Positions 26,609-36,689 are shown, numbered from the stretch's first letter. The stretch is DNA of 64,000 nucleotides from Spirochaetota bacterium (GCA_025457915.1 JALOTL010000010.1:1-64000); one strand, 5' to 3'. Numbers and translations are program-made. Notes: generated from the sequence alone by a model not told the origin.

Positions 26609-26884
26609 TCAGAAAAGCATTGAAAGGATCCTGTTCAACGTCTTTTCGATGCCGCGTTTTTCTTCCAGGATGCTCACCCTCATCGATCTTCCCCATAGGC
26701 TTGACCCATCAAGCGCGTCCGCGGCCCGCCTGGCGTGCGACAGTGTTTCCATTTCAATGGTGCAGGTTCTTTTTCTGGGATTGATCCTGACGGACCTGAC
26801 ATGGCCGTATGTTGAAAAAAGCTCCTCCATGTCCCCGTCCCTTGCGTTTTCATCCAGATTCGTTACAATCAGAATGCATCTCAT
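26609..26884 (-). CDS. RRM-domain RNA-binding protein
   Basis: A 91-residue single RNA-recognition motif with a short helical tail. RNP2 (ILIVTNL, residues 4-10) and an RNP1-like stretch (RKRTCTIEM) are present, although the RNP1 aromatic positions are partly replaced. Such small RRM proteins occur in cyanobacteria, spirochaetes and proteobacteria and are thought to bind RNA, for example in cold response. Single-gene unit, convergent with the DUF6713-like gene. Confidence 0.8.
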   Translation of the reverse strand: MRCILIVTNLDENARDGDMEELFSTYGHVRSVRINPRKRTCTIEMETLSHARRAADALDGSSLWGRSMRVSILEEKRGIEKTLNRILSMLF

Positions 26885-27045
26885 AATCGCGCCCTGTTTT
26901 GTGCCGTTTCAATTGAAAGGCATTTTTTTTAACTGATACAAATAAATAATGATCCGATGAATATTCAATAGATTATTTGTCCTGACTTGTTTCAGGCATG
27001 TAAATTTTCAACGCGCAGGATGTTGAAGCCCCGGCCGGAAGGCGG

Positions 27046-27546
27046 TTATTTGACCGGCGGTTTCTTTTCTATGACGTTGAGCAGTTCCCCGACGGTTTTT
27101 TTTCGGACCGCCGCCGAAAATTTTTTCATGCATTGAAGACGCCCTGAGCGCCACCAGTCCCCCGGGGAGTATCCCATGACCGCGATGCCGCCTTTGTCCG
27201 TTATTGCTTCCGTCCCGTTGCCTGCGGGTTCGTAATTACGGGCGAACTCTATTACACTGATGGCGTCGGAGAGGCGCTCGTCTATATTTGATTTGAATAG
27301 GGTTGATTTCAATGACGGCATGCGGCCCATTTTCCGGCTTTTTGTTTATATTTGCTCCGCCGTTGGAATAAACATCAATTGTAATAACGTTATTCGTGGA
27401 TTTGCTGGTTTTTTTTACTGTTGTTTGGGATTTGTTGACGGTATTTATTGCAGGTTTTTCGGCATTTGAGGAATTTCTGATTGAAATTATGAAAATCATT
27501 TGAAATATAATTAATGCAGTTGTTATTTCAGGATTATTTTTTTCAT
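27046..27546 (-). pseudogene. Frameshifted secreted hypothetical protein
   Basis: An ATG at 27546 begins MKKIILK and then meets TAA. One frame over, the sequence continues as ITTALIIFQMIFII and NAEKPAINTVNK, reading like the rest of a signal peptide and a Lys/Asn-rich mature start. Near 27300 the good frame shifts back, giving NIDERLSDAISVIEFARNYE and ending at 27046. Two compensating frameshifts, or sequencing errors, would join these into one exported protein of about 165 residues. Alternatively only the last 94 codons (from 27330) are a gene. No family recognised. Confidence 0.4.
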
Positions 27547-27699
27547 TCGCGTGGTTTTTTGTGGATTAGATATTATATTAATATAAGTTAACCGGTCGAG
27601 GTCAAGGTTGATTTCAGAAATCCATATTTGCACCAGATTTGAATATTATCTGGTTTTACAAAAAAAATATTAAAAAGTCAGCAGCGGGTAAATGGGTCT

Positions 27700-29289
27700 A
27701 TGGCTAAATATTCGGCATATGAAGTTCTCGAAATAAAAGGCAGCTTTTTATATTTTGTTCTTTTAATCATCATATCCATCATTGCGCATGCTTTCCAGTT
27801 CATCGCGAACGTGAAGCTGGTAGGCATCATGGGGCCGCTTTTGTTAAACGCTATATTCATCATTATCGCGTTTATCATATACCGGAAAAAAAAGAACGGA
27901 AAAAATCCGGTGATACTCTCATGGATTGTCGGGCTTTCCACAACGACCATACCGGTGCTGGCCAAATACAATTACGGGATAAACGTAGACTGGACCTTCG
28001 CCTTTGAATCATACAACAGCTCCATACTTTTTATTCTATACCCGGCCCTTCTCCAGCTCCTCTACAACAAGAGGCTGACCATATTCGCGAGTTTGTACAG
28101 CATGGTGAACTGGGTGATATTCATAGCAGTCGCGTACAGCAATGGAGCTGATATACATGTTGACGCTATGGTCGGGAACACGCCGATACACGGGGCCATA
28201 TTGCTGAGGGAGGTGTTCCTGATCATCATATCGACCGTGTTCTGGTACATTTCATACAGGAACATTCCCGCCATACAGAAATTCGACCAGAAGACCACGG
28301 AGCAGAGGAAGCTGATAGAGCAGCAGTCCGATATGCAGAAGGAGATCACCCTCGAGATAAAGGACAAGATGAACAACCTCCTGGAGCAGGTCGACGAGCA
28401 GTACAAGCTGATCGAGCAGTTCAACACCAGGATGCAGAACCAGGCTGCAACCTTCGAGGAGATTTCAGCCACTCTCGAGGAGCTCCTGGGGGCGGCTGAA
28501 AATATTTCGGATTCATCCGTCAACCAGATAGACGGCAACGTCAGGATGGAGACGATAGTAAACGAATTCAAGAACATCAAGGTCGAAACGAAAAACAAGC
28601 TCGTGGTGACCCTCGACGACATGAAATCCGTCGTCGATCTTACCAATCTGGGCACTGAAAAGCTCCAGACCGTCGAGATGACGATCGAGCAGATCAAGAA
28701 CCAGAGCGGGAAGATCGCCGAAACGGTCAGCATAATAGTCGACATAGCCGACAAGATAAATCTTCTCTCCCTTAACGCCAGCATCGAGGCGGCCAGGGCG
28801 GGCGAGTACGGCAAGGGATTCGCAGTCGTAGCGGACGAGATAGGAAAGCTCGCTTTCCAGACATCTGAAAGCATAAAGGAGATCGAAACGGTCCTTTCCC
28901 TGAGCACAAGGACTACATCGGAGGGCGTCGTAGTCATACAGTCCACGGCCGAAATGATAAAGGGCATGATAAATAAAATGGCGGACAGTTCGGACAAGAT
29001 CAAGGTGCTCCAGGAAAGCATATTCGTCGAGGAGAAGTATATCAATATCATCATCGACCAGATGTTCAAGAACATACAGCTGGCAAAGAGCATAGGATCG
29101 AGCACGGATGAGCAGAAAAACGCCATCGCAACCACCAGCAAGGCGATAGAGCATGTAAACGAGGTCATAGCGGAAATGGTGGGAGAGATTAAGGAGCTGG
29201 CGAGCTCGTCTGGTATAATATTGAAAAACGCCCGTGAACTGATGAAAAGGTCGGAGGAGGCCGTAATAATAGATAGAAAGGAAGAATAG
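27700..29289 (+). CDS. Methyl-accepting chemotaxis protein
   Basis: A 529-residue chemoreceptor. About six transmembrane helices fill residues 15-190, with only short loops, so there is no periplasmic ligand domain; sensing would be in or at the membrane. A coiled coil follows, then the signalling domain with the hairpin tip [20 protein letters not shown] leading to [13 protein letters not shown] start ATG follows GCGGGTAAATGGGTCT, with a weak ribosome-binding site. No che genes are adjacent, and a strong terminator closes the unit. Confidence 0.93.
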   Translation: MAKYSAYEVLEIKGSFLYFVLLIIISIIAHAFQFIANVKLVGIMGPLLLNAIFIIIAFIIYRKKKNGKNPVILSWIVGLSTTTIPVLAKYNYGINVDWTFAFESYNSSILFILYPALLQLLYNKRLTIFASLYSMVNWVIFIAVAYSNGADIHVDAMVGNTPIHGAILLREVFLIIISTVFWYISYRNIPAIQKFDQKTTEQRKLIEQQSDMQKEITLEIKDKMNNLLEQVDEQYKLIEQFNTRMQNQAATFEEISATLEELLGAAENISDSSVNQIDGNVRMETIVNEFKNIKVETKNKLVVTLDDMKSVVDLTNLGTEKLQTVEMTIEQIKNQSGKIAETVSIIVDIADKINLLSLNASIEAARAGEYGKGFAVVADEIGKLAFQTSESIKEIETVLSLSTRTTSEGVVVIQSTAEMIKGMINKMADSSDKIKVLQESIFVEEKYINIIIDQMFKNIQLAKSIGSSTDEQKNAIATTSKAIEHVNEVIAEMVGEIKELASSSGIILKNARELMKRSEEAVIIDRKEE

Positions 29290-29297
29290 ACGGGAAT

Positions 29298-29331
29298 AAA
29301 AAAAGCCGCCCTTTCAGGGCGGCTTTTTTTA
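29298..29331. terminator. Bidirectional terminator
   Basis: A perfect 7-bp GC stem (GCCGCCC, TTTCA loop, GGGCGGC) flanked by A-runs and T-runs, so it works on both strands: for the chemoreceptor on the left and the small secreted protein on the right. Confidence 0.85.
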
Positions 29332-29338
29332 TTGTTTA

Positions 29339-29590
29339 TTAGTTCTCTTCTACGGCTTCGGGTGCCTCATCGGCTACTTTCTGCGCCTTGGCCCTGCAAT
29401 GGCCTGTAACTATCACACCCCTTTTGTTTTTATGCCTTTTAATCCATACGCATCCCTTTTCTTTGCTGAGGCATTCTTTTTTTGTGTTGCCCCTGCAAAG
29501 CGGCGCAGAGCTTACTGACGTCGGCATGTCGATGAAAGTCAATACCAGGGCGAAAACCGTGGCAACGGCGATGATCAATATCTTTTTCAT
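29339..29590 (-). CDS. Small secreted cysteine-containing basic protein
   Basis: An 83-residue protein with a signal peptide ([19 protein letters not shown]), then a short basic domain with four cysteines (LCRGN, KECLSK, GCVWIK, GHCRAK) that probably forms two disulfides, and an acidic tail. No named family recognised. Its 3' end shares the bidirectional terminator. Confidence 0.65.
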   Translation of the reverse strand: MKKILIIAVATVFALVLTFIDMPTSVSSAPLCRGNTKKECLSKEKGCVWIKRHKNKRGVIVTGHCRAKAQKVADEAPEAVEEN

Positions 29591-30112
29591 AACATCTCCT
29601 CATAAAATTAAAAAAATTTTGAAAACATACCATACAATTGAATAATATTATTGTCAATTATTTTTAATATTTTTTATACAGAGTCCGGTTGATGTATAAT
29701 AAAAAAAGAGGCCATGCGATTAAAACAACGGATATCAGTCCAGACACAAGCCCGGCTTCAGGGTGATTTATTCTTCAAGCTTTTTGTAATAATAATCAAA
29801 ATGACCGCCCGGCATGACGGACAGGTTTTTTGCTTTACAAAGACATTCCCGTCGGAACATTATTTATGGGCACTTCTATAAATCAGATTTATTATTATTA
29901 AACCGCTGAAAAAATCTGATGGGTGATCACAAAAACTACCGTTTTTGTGCCTGCCATAGGGCGCTAGAAAAGAAAAAAACCAGCTTGTTTGTTGGTATTA
30001 AAATAAAAAAGCTGGTTTTTGTAACCGCCCTGATTTATACATTGAATATGTCCACAAGGGAACATCCTGATTAATTATTTGAGGTTCCCTTATTATTAAG
30101 AGTCATGATTTA
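29591..30112. other. Gap holding a hairpin-rich inverted-repeat element
   Basis: The first part (to about 29860) is AT-rich with nothing recognisable. The rest is filled by a structured element described separately, ending about 20 bases before the SpoIIE-phosphatase start codon. Confidence 0.6.
29865..30092. mobile_element. MITE-like element with GGGNACCTCTA ends (copy 1)
   Basis: The left end TATGGGCACTTCTATAAATCAG-like (29865-29886) and the right end (30066-30091, reading AAGGGAACCTC...ATCAGG on the minus strand) are imperfect inverted repeats. A further diverged end lies at 30030-30056. Between them are nested hairpins: ATCAGATTT/AAATCTGAT (29882-29890, 29912-29920), CACAAAAAC/GTTTTTGTG (29928-29949), AAAAACCAGCTT/AAGCTGGTTTTT (29975-30020) and AGGGCG/CGCCCT around it. 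No protein is encoded, so it would need a transposase from elsewhere. Confidence 0.5.
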
Positions 30113-32632
30113 ATGGAAAATTTTTTAAACCACATGAGCATATTCATAATCCCGCCGCTGCTGTGCCTCATAATAGGAGTCGGGCTCGCAGTAATATCGG
30201 TATTCAAGGGCAGGCTGAAGATTGAGAACATACTGTTTTCACTGGTGTGCATATGGTGGTGCCTGCTTTCCCCGATATTCATTTCGCACCATCTCACGGA
30301 CGATGTGAACCTTATCATGAAAATTGAGAGGGGTTTTCATTTCTTTTACGTCTTTCTCCCGGCAGTCAACATAATATTCTATCATAAGATACTTAACATA
30401 AAAAGAAGATATATTGAAATCATAATCCTTGTTTTCAGCGCAGCCATGGCCGTTGCCACCCGGACGGATTATTACATATACGGCCTGAACAGGTTCGGAT
30501 GGGGATACATGGCGAAGGGCGGCGCGGCCCTTCTCATTTTCGGGTTTGTTTCGTTTCTAACCCTTTTATACGGAATATATATCTGCGTCCGGAAACTCAG
30601 GACCGAGAAGAATTATCTGGAACAGCTCAAGATCAAGTACGTCCTTTTTTCACTTAACATATCCGGCGTTCTCACGCTTTTCAACATACCCTCGATGAAC
30701 GGTTATGATTTTTACCCACTGGGCAACTTCATGTTCGTGCCGCTGATAATCATGAGCTACGGCGTTTTGCGGTACAAACTGCTGGATATCAGGAGCATAC
30801 TGCACCTGACGCTGATATGGATAGTTATTTCATCGCTTTTCATCATACCAAACATTATATTATTCATCTTCGCGAGACCTTATCTCGCCGTCGTGGAGCC
30901 GAGGCTTCTTTTTATTTTTTTCTCGCTCTGGTTCCTGCTGAACTACATATACCTCCAGAGGATCCAGCCTCTGATAAACGAGCTTTTCAACAGGCAGAAA
31001 TACAACCTCAGGAGGATGGAGTCCGAATTCATAACCGAGATTTCATACCTCAAGAACCTGAAGGAATTAATCGCCGAGTTCATGGACATCCTCAAAAGGG
31101 GCCTGGCCCTGAAGTGGGTTGATTTTTACCTGGCGTCAGGCGAGACAGGGGATTTCGAGAACATGAACGGCGACTTGATCCGGCTCGACGGGGAGATACA
31201 GGAATGGTTCGTAGGCGCCAACCACCTCGCTGAGATGAACATGGTGGAGAGGAATCCGTACTATTCGGCCATAAGGGACAAACTGATGGGCATTTTCAAC
31301 GAGTATTCATGCGCCTACATCGTCCCCCTTGTGCAGAACGAGACCCTGATAGGGATCCTGCTGCTCGGGGACAAGTCGAACCTCAAGTATCTTATAGCGG
31401 ACGAGATCACGTTCATAAACAACATCAGGACCGCCGCCGCCATATCGCTGTCGAACTCGGTAATGTACCAGAACATATCCAACCTTAAGGACAACCTGGA
31501 GCTCATAGTGGAGGAGAGGACCGGTGAACTGGCGAAGAAGAACGAGCAGATGCTTTTCGAGCTCAAGGTCGCGAAAAACGTGCAGAAAACCATCCTGCCT
31601 GCTGAGCTCCCCTTCGACGAGAGCCTCAAGATCGTGGCCAGGATCAAGCCCCTGATGGAGGTCAGCGGCGACTTTTACGACGTCATCAGGCTCCCGGGCG
31701 GCAGGGTGGGGATATCGATGGTCGACGTTTCCGGACACGGCATCCCTTCGGCCCTCCTGGCTTCCATGATCAAGGCGGAGATAGACACCCAGATAAAGGC
31801 GCATGAAGATACTGCGGAAATCTGCGCGAGGATCAACGCCAACCTGCGCGGCGTTTTGAGCGAGACCGGTTTCTATTTCACCCTGTTTCTCTGCATAATA
31901 GACACCTCCGATATGACCATGGTATACACCAACTGCGGGCACACCAATCCGCTGATTTTCCAGCCTGACGGATCCATCAGGAAGCTTTCCACCGGGGGAT
32001 TTTTCATCGGCACCCCGCTTGAGGCGACATACGAGTCCAAGAGGATAAGGCTCGGGGACGGAGACAGGATTTTCATTTTCACGGACGGCATAACCGATGC
32101 CAGGAACAGTGCCGGGGTCCTTTTCGGCGAGGACAGGTTCATCAAATCCATAAAATCCAGCATGCAAGCAGAGGTGAAATCGCAGCTCGCCGAGATTTTC
32201 GAGGATATCAGCCTCTACGGCACCGGCAGCGAATCATTGAAAAAGGACGACGCAACGCTGATGATCATCGAAATCGGCAGACCGGACTCGATAACCATGA
32301 GGATAAGGGATGCGGTGCGGCTTTACAGGGACAAGAACTTTTCCGGGGCGCTGGAAGTGCTTTCCGGCATTGAAGAGGGCGACCTTAACGGCGTGCATTT
32401 CTTCATACTGGCCAAGATGCAGCTGGCAGTGAATGAACCGGGACCGGCTTTAAAAAACGCCGATCTCGCGGTCCGGAATGAGCCGGATAATATATCCTTT
32501 ATTTATCTCCAGGGGAAGATCAGGCTGAAGCTCGGAGATTCACGGGGAGCGCTTGAATGCTTTAAAAGGGTCTACAAGTCCGACCCTGCATTCAAGAAGG
32601 TTTCCTATTACCTGGGCAGGCTCGGCGGATAA
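30113..32632 (+). CDS. 7TM-GAF-SpoIIE serine phosphatase with TPR tail
   Basis: An 839-residue membrane phosphatase. Residues 1-290 hold about eight transmembrane helices of the 7TM-histidine-kinase sensor type. A GAF-like region (about 310-450) and a coiled coil follow, then a SpoIIE/PP2C domain (about 485-690). It has the metal motifs GDFYD and DVSGHGIPSALLA, FTDGITDARN, and an acidic end before tetratricopeptide repeats (720-835). Such proteins dephosphorylate STAS-domain antagonists in partner switching; a STAS protein is encoded at 48 kb, but a direct link is not shown. Confidence 0.9.
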   Translation: MENFLNHMSIFIIPPLLCLIIGVGLAVISVFKGRLKIENILFSLVCIWWCLLSPIFISHHLTDDVNLIMKIERGFHFFYVFLPAVNIIFYHKILNIKRRYIEIIILVFSAAMAVATRTDYYIYGLNRFGWGYMAKGGAALLIFGFVSFLTLLYGIYICVRKLRTEKNYLEQLKIKYVLFSLNISGVLTLFNIPSMNGYDFYPLGNFMFVPLIIMSYGVLRYKLLDIRSILHLTLIWIVISSLFIIPNIILFIFARPYLAVVEPRLLFIFFSLWFLLNYIYLQRIQPLINELFNRQKYNLRRMESEFITEISYLKNLKELIAEFMDILKRGLALKWVDFYLASGETGDFENMNGDLIRLDGEIQEWFVGANHLAEMNMVERNPYYSAIRDKLMGIFNEYSCAYIVPLVQNETLIGILLLGDKSNLKYLIADEITFINNIRTAAAISLSNSVMYQNISNLKDNLELIVEERTGELAKKNEQMLFELKVAKNVQKTILPAELPFDESLKIVARIKPLMEVSGDFYDVIRLPGGRVGISMVDVSGHGIPSALLASMIKAEIDTQIKAHEDTAEICARINANLRGVLSETGFYFTLFLCIIDTSDMTMVYTNCGHTNPLIFQPDGSIRKLSTGGFFIGTPLEATYESKRIRLGDGDRIFIFTDGITDARNSAGVLFGEDRFIKSIKSSMQAEVKSQLAEIFEDISLYGTGSESLKKDDATLMIIEIGRPDSITMRIRDAVRLYRDKNFSGALEVLSGIEEGDLNGVHFFILAKMQLAVNEPGPALKNADLAVRNEPDNISFIYLQGKIRLKLGDSRGALECFKRVYKSDPAFKKVSYYLGRLGG

Positions 32633-32646
32633 GGTCCGGAATAAAG

Positions 32647-33741
32647 ATGAATCCGGCACCGTCTCCATCCGCTTCCGCCTTTTCGGAGTTTTCAAAAAAA
32701 TACTCCCCGCTCGTGGATGCCCTCATGGAAAATTTTTTCATGGAAAAAATCAACGGTGCGGATCACCCGTTCATCCGCGACATGTACGCCGCCCTTTCGG
32801 AATATTCAATGAGGGACGGGAAAAGGATCAGGCCGCTTCTCCTCCTCGCGTCTTACGAGGGCTATAAAAAAGGGATAAGGAGACGCGCCGAGATCATGAA
32901 GCTCGCCTGCGCGGTTGAGCTCATGCATTCCTTTCTGCTGATCCAGGACGACATAATAGACAGGTCCCCGCTGAGAAGGGGCGGAAAATCGCTGCACGTC
33001 GTTCTCGACGAAATGTTTTACGGGAAAACTCACAATAAAAGAATCGGGAGCGACCTCGGCATAGTGCTGGCGGACGTCCTGTTCGCGAACGCCATGCAGC
33101 TGATATCTTCCGCAGGGATCGGGTCGCGCGAAAAAGACGAATTCATCAGGATTTTTTCCCGCACTTACGAGATGACCGCATGGGGGCAGATACTTGATAT
33201 CACTCACAGCCGGGAGAAGAGGCCGGACCTTTCCGGCGACTGGCCCCTGGTGATAAGCGAGCTCAAGACTGCGCATTATACGATTTATTATCCCCTGGTG
33301 ATGGGATACGTTCTTTCCGGCGGGAGGGACGACAGGGAAATCGCGGCTATAAGGGAATTCTCGCTTCCGCTGGGCATAGCCTTCCAGATGAGGGACGATA
33401 TCCTGGGCACGTTCGGCAGCGAGAAGCAGTTAGGCAAATCAAACGATTCCGACCTTTCAGAGGGCAAGATGACGCTGCTTATCAAGTATACCCTGGATTT
33501 CCTGGAGGGAGATGAAAGGAAGAAATTTCTGTCGCTTTTTACATCGAAATCAAAGACTAAAAGCGACATATCCGGCATGCGCAGCATGATAAGGAACAGC
33601 GGCGCCCTTCGCATGGTCAGGGCCCGGCACCTGGAACAGGTGGAATCATCTGTCAGTCTTCTGCGCCGGCTGAGGCTGAGCGGGGGCATGAAGCTGGCCG
33701 TCGAGGGCATGATAGAAGGAATAAGCGCGATCAACGCGTAA
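32647..33741 (+). CDS. Polyprenyl (trans-isoprenyl) diphosphate synthase, divergent
   Basis: A 364-residue prenyl synthase. The first aspartate motif is QDDIIDRSPLRRGG, and the second is FQMRDDILGTFG; both are needed to bind the Mg-diphosphates. It would lengthen allylic diphosphates with isopentenyl diphosphate. It is longer than usual, with an extra N-terminal stretch, and differs from the second prenyl synthase at 48.4 kb, so the two probably make different chain lengths. It starts 14 bases behind the phosphatase gene. Confidence 0.9.
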   Translation: MNPAPSPSASAFSEFSKKYSPLVDALMENFFMEKINGADHPFIRDMYAALSEYSMRDGKRIRPLLLLASYEGYKKGIRRRAEIMKLACAVELMHSFLLIQDDIIDRSPLRRGGKSLHVVLDEMFYGKTHNKRIGSDLGIVLADVLFANAMQLISSAGIGSREKDEFIRIFSRTYEMTAWGQILDITHSREKRPDLSGDWPLVISELKTAHYTIYYPLVMGYVLSGGRDDREIAAIREFSLPLGIAFQMRDDILGTFGSEKQLGKSNDSDLSEGKMTLLIKYTLDFLEGDERKKFLSLFTSKSKTKSDISGMRSMIRNSGALRMVRARHLEQVESSVSLLRRLRLSGGMKLAVEGMIEGISAINA

Positions 33742-33759
33742 AAAAACGGGGGCAGGAAC

Positions 33760-34059
33760 ATGATGAAGGATGAAAAGGACATAAAAATCGAGGTGAAGGT
33801 GGACGAGAAGGAAGCCACCGGCGTGTTTACCAATTTCAGCAATATCAGCCATTCCCCCGAGGAGTTCATTTTTGATTTTATTTTCGTGCATCCCGCGCCG
33901 CCCCCGGGCTTCGGCAAGCTCATGTCGAGGATCATCGTCACGCCGTCGCACGCGAAAAGACTTCTCCTTGCGCTGACGGAAAATCTCAGGGACTTCGAGG
34001 AGCGGTTCGGCGAAATAGATATCCACGCGCAGGTGGAGGGGGGCGGCAACATCCAATGA
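33760..34059 (+). CDS. DUF3467 protein
   Basis: A 99-residue DUF3467 protein: KIEVKVDEKEATGVFTNF opens the domain, with the family core in SPEEFIFDFIFVHP and RIIVTPSHAKRLLLALTENL. Function unknown in the literature I know. Stop codon overlaps the start of the next gene (ATGA). The second Met codon is an equally good start. Confidence 0.85.
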   Translation: MMKDEKDIKIEVKVDEKEATGVFTNFSNISHSPEEFIFDFIFVHPAPPPGFGKLMSRIIVTPSHAKRLLLALTENLRDFEERFGEIDIHAQVEGGGNIQ

Positions 34060-34628
34060 TATCGCGTTCCGGCATGAAGCGCATTCCCGCAGCGGTCCTG
34101 TTTTTCGCGGTTTTGCTGACGGCCGCGCCGGCCGGACCTTCCTTTGCCGGCAACGGGCCCGGGAAATCCGGAAGAGGGAAAGCCGCTTTCGACGCCGTAG
34201 CGGGGATGGAGAATTACCGCACGATGGAGAAGCTGTTTTTGAAATGGAGCCTCGGCCTCAGGGAGAGCAGGAACTCCAGAAAGCTGGAGCTTCGCGACCA
34301 TCTTTACGGCCTGCTGGGAAAGGAGATCGTCACGGAGGACAATTTCATAATCATCATGCCCGGTAATAAAGAGGAGATCGAAGTCGTCTGCAACCTGATG
34401 AGCGGGAAATGGCTTCACATTCACGGGATAGTCGACGGTGAATCCCTGAAGTCCGTCTCGGGGGAAAAGATGACGTACGTGTCCCGGATGTGGAGGTCCG
34501 GTTCAACCGTTTCCGTGCGGGGAAGGATCAGGTATTACAGCATCGGCACGGACCTGAAAGGCGACAGGGTCGACCTGTACCTCGACAGGATAATACTGGA
34601 TCCCGGATTAAAGAAGCAGGGCGATTGA
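34056..34628 (+). CDS. Secreted hypothetical protein
   Basis: A 190-residue protein with a signal peptide (MKRIPAAVLFFAVLLTAAPAG, cleaved near FAG). The mature part is basic, mixed helix and strand; no family recognised. The first ATG overlaps the DUF3467 stop, so the genes are translationally coupled; a Met six codons later is also a fair start. Confidence 0.6.
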   Translation: MISRSGMKRIPAAVLFFAVLLTAAPAGPSFAGNGPGKSGRGKAAFDAVAGMENYRTMEKLFLKWSLGLRESRNSRKLELRDHLYGLLGKEIVTEDNFIIIMPGNKEEIEVVCNLMSGKWLHIHGIVDGESLKSVSGEKMTYVSRMWRSGSTVSVRGRIRYYSIGTDLKGDRVDLYLDRIILDPGLKKQGD

Positions 34629-34778
34629 CGGCCTCCCGCGTCTTTCCGGTGACGCGGACATGGAAATCACGTTTGACCGGCTTGCATGATTAATCCCCAT
34701 CCGAGTATAAAAGACAAAAAATGCTTGATCAACTCGCGGACGCTAATAAACCATCCATCACCCGGGTGAAATATCAAC

Positions 34779-36605
34779 ATGTGCGGAATAATAGGATATA
34801 TAGGTTACAAGAACGCGGCCGACGTGGTTTTAAACGGTCTTCGAAGGCTCGAATACCGGGGGTATGATTCCGCGGGGATCGCCCTCAACGACGGCAGGCT
34901 CTACATTGAAAAAACCGTTGGCAAGATAAGCAGCCTTTCGGATCTCATCGACGTTGAGAAGCTGTGCGATTACTGCGCCGGGATAGGCCATACCAGGTGG
35001 GCGACGCACGGGGTACCGTCCAGGACCAACGCGCATCCGCATACCGACTGCGCCGGCGAAATAGCGGTCGTCCACAACGGAATAATTGAAAACTACAGGG
35101 TCCTCAAGGAGGCCCTCATCAAGGAGGGCCACAGGTTCGTGAGCGAAACCGATACCGAGGTGGTGGCCCACCTGATCGAATACTATCACGGTGCGGAGCC
35201 GCTCGTGGATTCCGTGATACACGCGCTGGCAAGGATCGAAGGCGCATACGGGTTGGTCGTTGTATCATCGAAGGAGCCCGACAAGATCATTGCGGCCAAG
35301 AAGGGGAGCCCGCTCATCCTGGGCGTTGGCGACGGCGAGATGGTGATGGCATCCGACGCCAGCGCGATCGTGGAGCACACGAGGAGGGTGATATACATCG
35401 AGGACAACGAGATCCTTGAGATAAGGAAAGACGGCTACAAGACGTACGATCTTAAAAAGAACAATATAGAAAAAAAGGTCGCGAACATAGACTGGGACAT
35501 AGCGAGGATAGAAAAAGGCGGCTTTGAGCATTTCATGCTCAAGGAGATATTCGAGCAGCCTGAAACGGTTGAGAACGCGTACAGGGGACGGATCCTGCTT
35601 GACAGGGGTGTTTCAAGGCTCGACGGGCTCAGACTCTCGGACGATGAGCTCGGCGACATTGAACGGATAGTGTTCCTGGCCTGCGGCACTTCCTGGCACG
35701 CGGGACTCATCGGCGAATACATGATAGAGGAATACGCGAGGATACCGGTCAAGGTGGAATACGCGTCCGAATTCAGGTACAGGAAGCCCGTGCTGAAAAA
35801 GGGGGACCTGGTCGTGACAATAAGCCAGTCCGGCGAGACGGCCGACACTCTCGCCGCCCTCCTGGAGGCCAGGGCCAAGGGCATTGAGGCGATAGGGATT
35901 ACGAACGTGGTGGGCAGCACAATAGCGAGGGAGACCGGCCGCGGCGTTTATATTCATGCGGGGCCTGAAATAGGCGTCGCGTCCACGAAGGCCTTCACAT
36001 CGCAGATTACCGTTCTGGCGCTTTTAACCGTGCTCCTGGCCAGGAGAAAGGACATGACCCCCGAGGAAGGGAGGTCCGTGCTGGAGGACCTCATGAGAGT
36101 GCCGGAACAGATCAGGCGCATACTCCAGAATCCTGAGATAAAAAAAATCGCCGGCTTGTATGGAGAAAAAAGAAATTTTTTATATCTAGGCAGGGGGATA
36201 CAATTCCCAGTCGCCCTGGAGGGGGCGCTCAAACTGAAGGAAATATCATACCTTCATGCCGAGGGATACCCGGCGGCTGAAATGAAACACGGACCGATAG
36301 CGCTTATTGACGAAAGCATGCCGGTGGTTTTCATTGCGCCCAGGGACGAGGTTTACAGCAAGATAATCAGCAACATGGAAGAGGTCAAGGCCAGGCAGGG
36401 CAGGATCATAGCCATTGCGACCGAGGGGGATGAAGGTATAAGGCGCTACGCCGATCACGTGATATACGTCCCGGAAACGCACAGGATGCTTTCGCCGCTC
36501 CTTACCGTGATACCCCTTCAATTGCTTGCCTACCATATCGCGGTATTGAGGGGATGCAACGTCGATCAGCCCAGGAATCTGGCAAAGAGCGTCACGGTGG
36601 AATGA
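34779..36605 (+). CDS. glmS: Glutamine-fructose-6-phosphate aminotransferase
   Basis: A 608-residue GlmS: fructose-6-phosphate + glutamine to glucosamine-6-phosphate, first step to UDP-GlcNAc for peptidoglycan and LPS. The catalytic Cys follows the initiator Met (MCGIIGYIGYK). The glutaminase domain (1-240) and two SIS sugar-isomerase domains (ACGTSWHAG, SQSGETADT) are complete, and the end is KSVTVE as usual. I see no glmS ribozyme core in its 150-base leader. Confidence 0.97.
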   Translation: MCGIIGYIGYKNAADVVLNGLRRLEYRGYDSAGIALNDGRLYIEKTVGKISSLSDLIDVEKLCDYCAGIGHTRWATHGVPSRTNAHPHTDCAGEIAVVHNGIIENYRVLKEALIKEGHRFVSETDTEVVAHLIEYYHGAEPLVDSVIHALARIEGAYGLVVVSSKEPDKIIAAKKGSPLILGVGDGEMVMASDASAIVEHTRRVIYIEDNEILEIRKDGYKTYDLKKNNIEKKVANIDWDIARIEKGGFEHFMLKEIFEQPETVENAYRGRILLDRGVSRLDGLRLSDDELGDIERIVFLACGTSWHAGLIGEYMIEEYARIPVKVEYASEFRYRKPVLKKGDLVVTISQSGETADTLAALLEARAKGIEAIGITNVVGSTIARETGRGVYIHAGPEIGVASTKAFTSQITVLALLTVLLARRKDMTPEEGRSVLEDLMRVPEQIRRILQNPEIKKIAGLYGEKRNFLYLGRGIQFPVALEGALKLKEISYLHAEGYPAAEMKHGPIALIDESMPVVFIAPRDEVYSKIISNMEEVKARQGRIIAIATEGDEGIRRYADHVIYVPETHRMLSPLLTVIPLQLLAYHIAVLRGCNVDQPRNLAKSVTVE

Positions 36606-36689
36606 TCCCCGGGCGGGTATTTTAACTCGCGTCAGCCTTTGACGTGAAGCTTTTTTCAGGGTTTCTTCTATAATAAAATAATAAAAATC

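Noticed and set aside
28062-29168. Long open frame opposite the chemoreceptor
   Set aside because: Serine/leucine-rich translation of the opposite strand of a well-conserved MCP signalling domain; no ribosome-binding site or family.
34629-34778. glmS ribozyme or riboswitch in the glmS leader
   Set aside because: The 150-base leader lacks the conserved ribozyme core and is too short.
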